From IMG/VR virus record IMGVR_UViG_3300020416_000079, positions 1-20,202 of that record: 20,202 bases of DNA; one strand, given 5' to 3'. The notes below the pieces were generated by a model that saw nothing but the letters and a program-made list of their open reading frames with translations, made no database searches and was not told where the DNA came from. A program made the translations under genes and the position numbers. This document shows positions 14,122 through 20,202 of the stretch, in pieces. The DNA comes from a virus. The first letter of the stretch is position 1, and every line of letters begins with the position of its first letter.

Positions 14122-14223
14122 TCAATATTTTGATTTTTTACTAGTCTTTCTTTTCTTTTTCTTTTTCTTTTTCTTTTTAGCTATCGCTATAGCTGCTTGT
14201 TGTGCTCTACTTTTATAAGGCAT
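14122..14223 (-). CDS. 33-residue poly-lysine micro-protein
   Basis: A short ORF whose ATG overlaps the portal stop (TAATG) gives MPYKSRAQQAAIAIA, nine lysines in a row, and then RKTSKKSKY. The opening MPYKSRAQQ is familiar from tiny phage proteins. Sixteen of 33 residues are Lys or Arg, so nucleic-acid binding or DNA condensation is plausible. The gene lies directly after the portal gene and is probably co-translated with it. It belongs in type with the basic proteins at 18186-19607 but is separated from them by terminase and portal. Confidence 0.6.
   Translation of the reverse strand: MPYKSRAQQAAIAIAKKKKKKKKKRKTSKKSKY
14155..14178 (-). repeat. Four tandem AAAAAG units coding for lysines
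   Basis: On the minus strand four perfect six-base units (AAAAAG) encode eight of the nine consecutive lysines of the 33-residue protein. Such a tract is prone to length change by slippage in steps of two lysines, and to polymerase or sequencing errors. Confidence 0.8.
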
Positions 14224-16628
14224 TATCTGTCCATATCTTTTAAAACTTTTACTGTATCTATAAAATCTTTATCTAAATCTTTTTTAGTTTGTGCTTCTAA
14301 CTTTTGAATATCTAAGGCAGTTTGAGTATCTAACTTTTCTAATTCTAAATTAGCACTTAATTGAGCTTTAGCTAACTCTACTTCTTTATCTCTTATATCT
14401 TCATTTTCTTTTTGAGCTAATTGTTGTTTTTCTAACTCTAATTGTTTTTCAAACATCTCTCTTTGTGGGTCTGCCTGTGCTCTAGCTTGTGCTTCTGCCA
14501 TAGCTTGTGCCTGACCTGTTACTATTTGTGTTGCTTGAGCCGCTGCTACTGCTATTTCATTCATAACCTCTGGAGACATTTCTTCTCCAACAGGTGGAAG
14601 CTCTCTACCTAATGCTTGTTGTATTTGTTGTCTATAAAGCATAGCTTGTCTTTCTTGTATATTAGCTCCTATAACTTGTAAGGCTGTAGGGTTTTGAGCA
14701 ACCATTGGATTTTGTAAAAAAGCACTATGTGCTGCTATGTATGCTTCGTGGTTTTGAAAATCGAACGCTTTTATAGGATTGCCTGTCAATGCTGCTTGTT
14801 GTTCACTAATAGGGTCTCTTGGTGGTAGTTCTTCTACCTCAGGTAATAACGCTTCTATGTTTTTCACGTTCAATGCTAAATACATTTTACGATACGCTTC
14901 TCGTAAGTCGTGTAATTCAGGTGCTGATTGTGCTAATTGTAATTGTGTTTGTGCTAATGTAATTCTTTGTGTTGTACTGAAGATATTAGGGTCACTCACA
15001 GGAATAATATCTACACTATCATCAAAATCTTGTTTAAAAACTGTAGAAGAAGCACCTTGTACTTCGTAAGGGTACTCATCTGGTAAATATTCACCAAATA
15101 TTCTTTTTAAAATTTTAAATTCAGTTTTTTGAGCATAATGTAATCTTTTATGTATTGCGGACATAATACGTTGCCCTTTTTCTAAAAGAGCTACGGTTGT
15201 ACCTACTGGTGCTTCTGAATTTCCGTCTCCAGTCGGATTTTCTATAGTAGAAGCGAATTGTTTTCCAGAAGTTACTAAAGCACCTAATAAATTAGCTAAA
15301 GTTCCTGAAGGTTCTTTATACGGTAACGTCATAAACGAATCTGTTAGTCTACCACCAGGAGCGTCAACGTCTCTCCATTCTCCAGGCTGTAATGGGTCGT
15401 CCATTCTTTGAATATTTAATCCTCTAGATTTAAAACCTGCTGGTAAATTAGATAAAGTTCCTGCGTCTATTAGTTGTCTTAATATTGCAGTAACAGATTT
15501 AGTCAATCCACCCATCATGTGGATAAGTCCGAAACCATAAAAACCTAATCCTGGAAGAAACTTGTAATGCGTAAAGTGTTCTATCTTTTTACGCATTGGG
15601 TCTTCTTTATCGTAATTAGCCCTTATAGATAAAACTTTATTCATATCTTTACAGATAGTTACTATGTAAGGTAACGCTAATCCTGTTGGTTGACCGTTTT
15701 TATCTGTATCTTCGTAACCTTCTATATCTAAATCAACATGAACTTCTAGTAAAGTGTATTCTTCTTCACTAATTGTTTTACTAATACCTTGTATTTCATC
15801 AATTTTATCATCTACTTCATTAGAACCTATGTCTGCTCCTGGATTTCCTAAATCTACGTCCCTATAAAACCCAGAAAGTTGCATTTTACGTAATTCATTC
15901 TCAGTCATGTTAATTACGTGAGTAATTCTGGGGCTTGTGAGTAAATCTACCGCATAATACGGTACAACTAGGTCTTCTGCTTTAATAAATCTAGCTGAAG
16001 CACGTCCTAAAGCGGGGTCGTAATAAACTTTTTTAAAAGCTGAACCAGAAAGCGGTAAATAAAACAATAATTGGTCCATTTCTGGGTCATATTCTTCCAT
16101 TCGACACGTAATTTGGTAATTCATAAAGTTTTTTACTCTATTTCCCCTAGAAACTTTAGCGTCATCGGTTTTTCCTAAAATTTCTACGTCTACAGGTCCT
16201 CCTGCGGGGAGTAATTCTTTATATGCTTGTGCTTGGAACTGTGTAACTGCTTCTGCTAGTATTGGATGATGAACTCCAGACGCTCCAACGAAAGGTTCTG
16301 ACCTATCTTCTCCGTTTATACCTAATAAATCTAATCCTTTTGTAAAAGTTTGGAACCAATCGTCTCTAGATTCTAAATCTTCCTCAAAAAGTGAAGTTAA
16401 TTCTGAAGCTATTTCGTTTAGTTCCCCTTCGTCTAACGATTCTGCTATATTTTCACCGAACTCAATCCTACTTTGTTCTTCGAATTCGTCAGCGTCTAAA
16501 AAAGAACCGTCTTCTTGTACTAAAAAAGTTTTACTACCGTCAGGTTCTCCTAAACTTTGTTCTAATTCTATCTCGATAGGAGTTTCATCTTCCATAGATG
16601 ACTCTAAAGGGGATTTTTCAATAGCCAT
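14223..16628 (-). CDS. Portal protein (P22-like)
   Basis: The 801-residue protein has an acidic N-terminus (about 1-85, SMEDETPIEIELEQSL...), then WFQTFTKGLDLLGIN, RSEPFVGASGVHHPIL and FQAQAYKELLPAGGPV. This is the conserved opening of P22-like portals. The stem and wing part contains DQLLFYLPLSGSAFKKVYYD and FYGFGLIHMMGGLTKS. The C-terminal part (about 680-801) is a Gln/Glu/Ala-rich coiled coil (EMFEKQLELEKQQLAQKEN), comparable with the long barrel helix of P22 gp1, which runs into the head. Twelve copies would form the DNA channel at one vertex, docking terminase outside and the adaptor after packaging. It follows terminase by 26 bases and has no fused domain. Confidence 0.9.
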   Translation of the reverse strand: MAIEKSPLESSMEDETPIEIELEQSLGEPDGSKTFLVQEDGSFLDADEFEEQSRIEFGENIAESLDEGELNEIASELTSLFEEDLESRDDWFQTFTKGLDLLGINGEDRSEPFVGASGVHHPILAEAVTQFQAQAYKELLPAGGPVDVEILGKTDDAKVSRGNRVKNFMNYQITCRMEEYDPEMDQLLFYLPLSGSAFKKVYYDPALGRASARFIKAEDLVVPYYAVDLLTSPRITHVINMTENELRKMQLSGFYRDVDLGNPGADIGSNEVDDKIDEIQGISKTISEEEYTLLEVHVDLDIEGYEDTDKNGQPTGLALPYIVTICKDMNKVLSIRANYDKEDPMRKKIEHFTHYKFLPGLGFYGFGLIHMMGGLTKSVTAILRQLIDAGTLSNLPAGFKSRGLNIQRMDDPLQPGEWRDVDAPGGRLTDSFMTLPYKEPSGTLANLLGALVTSGKQFASTIENPTGDGNSEAPVGTTVALLEKGQRIMSAIHKRLHYAQKTEFKILKRIFGEYLPDEYPYEVQGASSTVFKQDFDDSVDIIPVSDPNIFSTTQRITLAQTQLQLAQSAPELHDLREAYRKMYLALNVKNIEALLPEVEELPPRDPISEQQAALTGNPIKAFDFQNHEAYIAAHSAFLQNPMVAQNPTALQVIGANIQERQAMLYRQQIQQALGRELPPVGEEMSPEVMNEIAVAAAQATQIVTGQAQAMAEAQARAQADPQREMFEKQLELEKQQLAQKENEDIRDKEVELAKAQLSANLELEKLDTQTALDIQKLEAQTKKDLDKDFIDTVKVLKDMDR

Positions 16629-16654
16629 AGTCCGAAATCATAATCTTTATTTAC

Positions 16655-18184
16655 TTAATAATAAACCCTTGAAGTAGGAAAGTAATCCTCGTCGTCATAA
16701 TAATCACTTGATAACTTCAAAAAGCCGCCTTCTCTAAATCTAGCAAGTGCTAAAGTTGTAGCGTCTACTAAATCATCATTTTCTCCTGCTGGGAAATCAC
16801 TAACTTCTTCCATAAGTTCTTCACCAAACCTATTATCAGGTACCCAAACTCTACCGTCTTGAAAAATAGGTGATACAGAATTTAATCTTGCTATTTTATC
16901 TTGACCTTTTCCTGGAGAAAATGTATTTACGGGTATACCTATACGTCTAAGTTCTTGTACCAAAGGTATACCTGACGCTTTTGCTTCAATAATTACTGTA
17001 TCGGGTTGCCAATATTCGTATAAACGTAATGCTTCGTTTTTTAATTCTGGAAAATCAAACCTTTCTTTTATACAATCTACTAAAATTAAGTGGGCTTCAT
17101 CACCAGAATACGTTTCTTCACCTATTTTACCTTCTGGATAAAAAACTCCCCACGTTGTTATAGCTGTAAAGTCTGACCTTTCGCTTTTTAAAAACGCAGT
17201 ATCGTAACTTTGTATTAAATAATCACATTTTGGTGGTTTTAATTCTTCCCAAACGTTAAACCAATCTTTAGGAATAATAGAAATACCTTCACCCGTAGGT
17301 CTTTGCATGTATTGTGCCGCCCATTTAGAAGGACTTACTGACGCTTTTATACCTTCAAGTTCTTCTAACTTCCAAAATTCTTTCCATAATGGTTTTCCTG
17401 AAGGTAAAATCGCAGGGAACTCAATAACTTCCCATTGGTCAGCTCCTTTTTCTTGTGCCATTTTCTTAATTAACCTACCCGTTAAGTCTTTTTTATTCCA
17501 ACGGGTCATAACTATTACTATTGCACCTCCAGGCTGTAACCTTTGTCGAGGTCCAGACATATACCATTCGTATGCTTCTTCTAATGCTTTATCTGACATA
17601 GCGTCTTGTTCCGAATGTGGGTCATCAATAATAAACAAATCTGCTCCCCTTCCTGCTAAAGCACCCCCAATACCTGCGGCATAATACTCACCGCCTTTAT
17701 TAGTAAGCCATTTTCCTGCACTTCTACTATCTGCTTTTAGTTCTGTTTCAGGAAAAAGTTCTGCATAATCTTCACCGTCAATTAAGTCCCTAACTTTTCT
17801 ACCGAAATTTACTGCAAGGTCAGCGGTGTGCGTTGCCTCAATGATTTTTAGTTTAGGATTTTTACCTAATAAGTAAGCTGGAAATAAATGCGAAGCAAAT
17901 TCAGATTTAGTATGTCTAGGGGGCATATTAATAATTAATCTTTTTAATTTACCCGTAGCAATATCATCAAATGCTTTTGCCATTTTTACGTGGTGGTCTC
18001 CAGAAATAAAATCTTTCCAGATTGCTTTTACGAAACCTAAAAAATCTTTAGTGGAGTTTTCTTGATGTTCTCTTTTTTCTAGTTGTTCTAAAAGCAGTGT
18101 AAATTCTTTTGCTTCTGTTGTAGAAAAACTAGAAATATCAATTTCTTTTAGAGCCTGAAGTCGTTCCCTAAAATTTTCAGACAA
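16655..18184 (-). CDS. terL: Terminase large subunit (packaging ATPase and nuclease)
   Basis: The 509-residue protein has both terminase domains. The ATPase part has NMPPRHTKSE (P-loop-like, 87-95), LFIIDDP (Walker B, D187-D188) and VIVMTRW (225-229, coupling motif). The nuclease part has SYDTAF (D328), DTVIIEAKASG (E400) and NDDLVDATTLA (D471, D474), the expected acidic metal ligands. It would pump DNA through the portal and cut the concatemer. The HTKS P-loop variant, lacking the classic GKS/GKT, is usual for this group. No small terminase gene is recognisable in the window; it may be further upstream or one of the basic proteins, although none looks like a helix-turn-helix TerS. The 60-residue basic gene precedes it by one base. 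Confidence 0.93.
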   Translation of the reverse strand: MSENFRERLQALKEIDISSFSTTEAKEFTLLLEQLEKREHQENSTKDFLGFVKAIWKDFISGDHHVKMAKAFDDIATGKLKRLIINMPPRHTKSEFASHLFPAYLLGKNPKLKIIEATHTADLAVNFGRKVRDLIDGEDYAELFPETELKADSRSAGKWLTNKGGEYYAAGIGGALAGRGADLFIIDDPHSEQDAMSDKALEEAYEWYMSGPRQRLQPGGAIVIVMTRWNKKDLTGRLIKKMAQEKGADQWEVIEFPAILPSGKPLWKEFWKLEELEGIKASVSPSKWAAQYMQRPTGEGISIIPKDWFNVWEELKPPKCDYLIQSYDTAFLKSERSDFTAITTWGVFYPEGKIGEETYSGDEAHLILVDCIKERFDFPELKNEALRLYEYWQPDTVIIEAKASGIPLVQELRRIGIPVNTFSPGKGQDKIARLNSVSPIFQDGRVWVPDNRFGEELMEEVSDFPAGENDDLVDATTLALARFREGGFLKLSSDYYDDEDYFPTSRVYY

Positions 18185-18185
18185 T

Positions 18186-18368
18186 TTATTTTCCTACTTT
18201 TTTCATCGCAATTTTATGCGATTGTCCAAAAGTCTTACCTGCTCTCATCAATTTTTTCATCTCGGTCATATGTTTAGCCGTATGGTGTTTTTGATGCCTT
18301 TTCAAAGTATCTTTTTGTCTTTGCGTTAGTTGTTTTAACTTACTACGCTTTTTTCTTTTTTCTGCCAT
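18186..18368 (-). CDS. 60-residue basic protein, KHM/SH motif
   Basis: About a third of the residues are Lys or Arg (21 of 60) and five are His. The protein starts MAEKRKKRSKLKQLTQRQK and has HHTAKHMTEMKKLMRAG followed by TFGQSHKIAMKKVGK. I recognise the HTxKHMxxMxxLMxxGxTFxxSHxxAM pattern from tiny phage proteins without assigned function. A strong AGGAGG stands seven bases before the ATG, inside the previous gene. The two genes overlap by 26 bases, and terminase starts one base later, so it is coupled to both. It may bind DNA. Confidence 0.75.
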   Translation of the reverse strand: MAEKRKKRSKLKQLTQRQKDTLKRHQKHHTAKHMTEMKKLMRAGKTFGQSHKIAMKKVGK

Positions 18369-18651
18369 TGGTTTTCCTCCTTTTTACAATAGTTCTTACG
18401 TTAGTTGGTTTACCACCAGGATTTCCTGCTGCCCTTTTTCTACGTACTGCACTTCTTCTTTGTGCCGCTGTCATAGTTCTAGCTTTAGCTCGTGGAACAC
18501 ATTTAGGATATTTTCTTTTAGATTTACCTTTAGCAGATTTACGACCGCATTTTTGGAACTTACCTTTTTTCTTAGGTGCTCCTATATCTACCCAATCACC
18601 TTTCGGTCCTTTACCGAACCAAGCGGTTAATCCGCCTTTAGGTTTAGCCAC
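18343..18651 (-). CDS. 102-residue basic protein, cysteine and GRKSAKG motif
   Basis: The protein begins MAKPKGGLTAWFGKGPKGDW and has VDIGAPKKKGKFQKCGRKS, then KRKYPKCVPRAKARTM, and TAAQRRSAVRRKRAAGNPGG, ending in a basic tail. The two Cys (C35 and C51) lie 16 apart, too few for a standard zinc site. I recognise this highly conserved small protein from phages and large algal viruses, with no known function. The charge suggests nucleic-acid contact, for example in packaged DNA. It overlaps its neighbours at both ends (8 and 26 bases). Confidence 0.75.
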   Translation of the reverse strand: MAKPKGGLTAWFGKGPKGDWVDIGAPKKKGKFQKCGRKSAKGKSKRKYPKCVPRAKARTMTAAQRRSAVRRKRAAGNPGGKPTNVRTIVKRRKTNGRKKKKA

Positions 18652-18940
18652 TTTTCTTCCTCGCTTTCCTAATAGCTTCTTTACCGCGTTTAAATATACC
18701 TACTACTTGTGTTTTACCCATAACTTTAGCTCTTTGTTCCCCTACTGTAAGTATTTGTATTTTTCTAGCAAAAGGTTTTTTAACTTTTTTAACTTTAGCC
18801 ACTGTAGCTCTCGCGTCTGCTGGTGTAGCGAATTTAATTTTAACAGTGTCTTTAGGATTTTCATCAGTATATAATCTTCTACCAGAACCTTTAGGTTTTT
18901 TACCAGTACCTTTTTTCGGGTCACGTTTTTTCCTAGACAT
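18644..18940 (-). CDS. 98-residue basic protein, RRLYTDENPKDT motif
   Basis: The N-terminal 20 residues are very basic (KKRDPKKGTGKKPKG), followed by GSGRRLYTDENPKDTVKIKF. A helical region comes next (ATPADARATVAKVKKVKKPF, ARKIQILTVGEQRAKVMG) and then a basic end. The central part looks like a small folded domain with a basic tail on each side. The motif occurs in other phage micro-proteins that I remember, but no function is known. It overlaps the next gene by eight bases and meets the previous one at a shared base (18940). Confidence 0.75.
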   Translation of the reverse strand: MSRKKRDPKKGTGKKPKGSGRRLYTDENPKDTVKIKFATPADARATVAKVKKVKKPFARKIQILTVGEQRAKVMGKTQVVGIFKRGKEAIRKARKKSG

Positions 18941-19131
18941 TACGAACTACGGTAACCACCACCACGTTTTTTATATTCTCTTACTAACCAACCGTTAGCA
19001 TAAGCTGAAGGGTAAACTTTAAATTTACGTTTAGCTTCTGCTTTTACTCTAGCGTATAAAGCTGGGTTAGTTGGTTTAGCACCACCTTTCTTAGCAGCTT
19101 TTTTCTTTCTTTTCGCTCTTTTTTCAGCCAT
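18940..19131 (-). CDS. 63-residue basic protein, YPSAYANGWLVREYKKRGG motif
   Basis: The N-terminus is Lys/Ala-rich (MAEKRAKRKKKAAKKGG). The C-terminal two-thirds carry ALYARVKAEAKRKFK and YPSAYANGWLVREYKKRGG, a motif strongly conserved among marine phages. The alternation suggests a helix plus a short strand that could bind DNA. The ribosome site AGGAGG is five bases before the ATG, within the end of the previous gene. No function is known to me. It is one of six neighbouring basic genes. Confidence 0.8.
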   Translation of the reverse strand: MAEKRAKRKKKAAKKGGAKPTNPALYARVKAEAKRKFKVYPSAYANGWLVREYKKRGGGYRSS

Positions 19132-19133
19132 AC

Positions 19134-19313
19134 CTACCTCCTTCTTTTAGATGTTGACCTTGCTTGTTTAAAATTCTTTTTAGTTGGGGCACCTTTACTT
19201 CCTGGTTTACGCATACGTTCACCACTACCAGCTTTTATACGTTTACGTTTTGCATGAATATTAGCCCATAATCCTGGACGTTTACTTTTACCTTTTTTAC
19301 TATGTTTTGGCAT
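19134..19313 (-). CDS. 59-residue basic protein, GLWANIHAKRKR motif
   Basis: This short gene lies in the apparent gap between two basic genes. It begins MPKHSKKGKSKRPGLWANIH and continues AKRKRIKAGSGERMRKPGSK, then APTKKNFKQARSTSKRRR. Lys and Arg are 23 of 59. The KRPGLWANIHAKRKRIKAGS block is a widespread phage motif that I recognise, without a reliable function. Its ATG directly follows the stop of the previous gene, and its end supplies the AGGAGG ribosome site of the next, which strongly supports it as real. Confidence 0.8.
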   Translation of the reverse strand: MPKHSKKGKSKRPGLWANIHAKRKRIKAGSGERMRKPGSKGAPTKKNFKQARSTSKRRR

Positions 19314-19607
19314 TTAACACTTCCATCTTCGTCTTGCTTGTCTCAACCTAGAATTAGGATTTTTTGCTGCCTTCGGAAACTTTTTCATCTGTCCTGCTGA
19401 ACGTGCACAATAAGACTTTCTTCTTTTAGCAGCTTTACTACCTTTTTTAACTTTACCTGTAACAGCAGTTTTTAATTTACTTCCAGGATTTTTACGTCTA
19501 TAGGCAGCAACACCTTTTTTAGTCATTCCCGCACCAGATTTAGTCGGTCTATAATTACCGCCTTTACCTGTGGTACGTCTAATTGATTTTTCTTTTTTCC
19601 TTGGCAT
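19314..19607 (-). CDS. 97-residue basic protein, DUF6321-like
   Basis: The protein has MPRKKEKSIRRTTGKGGNY, then SGAGMTKKGVAAYRRKNPGS, KLKTAVTGKVKKGSKAAKRR and YCARSAGQMKKFPKAA, ending RRRWKC. I associate the CARSAGQMKKFP block with the DUF6321 family; the name is from memory. It has two cysteines and many Gly and Lys. Conservation of this exact block across phages with very different capsids suggests a strict role, possibly with DNA during packaging. It is the first of the six basic genes and is followed directly by the 59-residue gene. Confidence 0.8.
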   Translation of the reverse strand: MPRKKEKSIRRTTGKGGNYRPTKSGAGMTKKGVAAYRRKNPGSKLKTAVTGKVKKGSKAAKRRKSYCARSAGQMKKFPKAAKNPNSRLRQARRRWKC

Positions 19608-19627
19608 AGCTGTTTTATTTTATAACA

Positions 19628-20202
19628 TTATTTCCTACGTGACTTAATATACTTGACGAATTCTCTCGCCTGAACTAAATCATCAAGTTCTGCTAAAGAT
19701 AATTCGTCTAAAATTTCTGTAGTTCTTTCAGGCATTAGTGAAACTAAAGTATCTGATTGGTCACTTCTTCTAGTCGGGTACCGTATAGAATCTATGCCTT
19801 TATCTTTTAAAACGTCACCTGCTTTTTTAGTAAATCCTGTAGGTGCTCCGCTTAATATCGGTGCACGAGTTTGACTTAATTGAAAAGCAGCTTCGTCAAA
19901 ATTACCATCTTTAGTAAGTTGTTTTTCCATTTGTTTAAATAATTTTTCTGTCTTTTTATCTAAATTACCTGCTACTATAGTGTTTTTAAAATCAGGTCTG
20001 ACAATATACGCTGAACCTGCTCCTTGGGAGGGGCGAAAAACATAATCTCTTAATCTAGGGTCAAAAAAATCATCTGTAAAATAAAGTCCTCCTGGAGAAC
20101 TACCTTTCGGGTTTAAAAGTAATTGTGGTATACCTTTTGTTGTACTACCGTGAAATATATTTCTAGGGTCTTTTATTAAACTTTCTAAACCATAATCTCT
20201 AT
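19628..20202 (-). CDS. C-terminal part of an ADP-ribosyltransferase-like phage protein (partial)
   Basis: The frame is open from the window edge (20202) to a stop at 19628, 190 residues, with the only internal Met at residue 91. The start is therefore outside the window, and a Met-to-stop reading would lose half of what is visible. Reading from the edge gives IFHGSTTKGIPQ (H17), GGLYFTDDFFDPR (Y40), AYIVRPDFKN, then DKGIDSIRYP (133-142) and TLVSLMPERTTEI (151-163). This order resembles the HGTS ... YFTDxxxxA ... KGYDxI ... VVFxPxxI series of ADP-ribosyltransferase-like domains in phage polyvalent proteins. The usual Glu before the last strand appears as Ser-Asp (D150), so activity is uncertain. 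The final 30 residues are helical with a basic end (IKSRRK). A virion-packaged host modifier is possible. Confidence 0.6.
   Translation of the reverse strand, partial: RDYGLESLIKDPRNIFHGSTTKGIPQLLLNPKGSSPGGLYFTDDFFDPRLRDYVFRPSQGAGSAYIVRPDFKNTIVAGNLDKKTEKLFKQMEKQLTKDGNFDEAAFQLSQTRAPILSGAPTGFTKKAGDVLKDKGIDSIRYPTRRSDQSDTLVSLMPERTTEILDELSLAELDDLVQAREFVKYIKSRRK

Noticed and set aside
14114-14125. TTGACA and TATAAT adjoining on the minus strand
   Set aside because: The two hexamers touch, with no 16-18-base spacer, so they cannot act as a pair. No good -35 is seen at the correct distance from the TATAAT.
14155-14178. Possible programmed frameshift on the AAAAAG tract
   Set aside because: The -1 frame meets a stop (TAG) a few codons later and the +1 frame also ends within about 15 codons, so no extended fusion would be made.
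16655-18184. Terminase P-loop lacking GKS/GKT as a sign of an inactive enzyme
   Set aside because: PPRHTKSE keeps the Lys-Ser and is an accepted variant of phage terminases. Walker B and all nuclease acids are intact.
18368-18874. Plus-strand open frame of 168 codons opposite the basic proteins
   Set aside because: Its sequence is a hydrophobic mirror of Lys/Arg codons. The minus-strand genes have conserved-type motifs and ribosome sites.
1-20202. tRNA genes, CRISPR arrays, insertion sequences, integrase or attachment site
   Set aside because: No cloverleaf with conserved arms, no regularly spaced DNA repeats, no transposase or integrase frames were seen on either strand. A covariance-model scan was not possible, so a missed tRNA cannot be fully excluded.

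Overview
The window is a stretch of the virion (late) module of an AT-rich, double-stranded DNA tailed phage (Caudoviricetes). The short-tailed, podovirus-like type fits best: there is a P22-like portal, two short-tail adaptor-like proteins, and no tape measure, tail tube or sheath gene. The tail-fibre ends, the small basic proteins and the low GC content resemble uncultured marine phages, possibly of SAR11-like or other marine bacteria. The host is an inference. There is no integrase, repressor, replication gene, tRNA, rRNA or CRISPR array. Every supported gene lies on the minus strand, so transcription runs from high to low coordinates. Packing is very tight: many junctions overlap by 1-26 bases, and five tiny genes fill what first look like gaps.

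In transcription order: (i) 20202-19628, the C-terminal part of a protein that resembles ADP-ribosyltransferase-like domains of phage polyvalent proteins. (ii) 19607-18186, six consecutive tiny Lys/Arg-rich proteins. (iii) 18184-14122, terminase large subunit, P22-like portal and a poly-lysine micro-protein. (iv) 14104-13342, two small conserved-type proteins and a GroES-like co-chaperonin. (v) 13325-10446, scaffold, a capsid-region protein, a probable decoration protein and the major capsid protein, ended by a strong intrinsic terminator with a C(UUCG)G loop. The only sizeable intergenic region (10293-10445) also holds an inverted repeat and a T7-promoter-like motif. (vi) 10292-6557, virion proteins, including two adaptor-like proteins and a protein joining a four-cysteine zinc-finger-like N-terminus to a C-terminus with a complete type-1 copper ligand set. 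(vii) 6547-1327, tail fibres and adhesins, including one with a self-cleaving S74 chaperone domain, a low-complexity repeat protein, a very AT-rich orphan gene and a fibre-assembly chaperone. (viii) 1326-506, a lysis cassette of two small membrane proteins and a zinc peptidase endolysin. (ix) 506-1, the N-terminus of a large structural protein that runs out of the window.

Together the genes cover DNA packaging, procapsid assembly and maturation (scaffold plus chaperonin), neck and tail assembly, host recognition and lysis. The least explained parts are the copper-site virion protein, the block of basic micro-proteins, the ADP-ribosyltransferase-like fragment and the compositionally foreign gene at 3684-4403.
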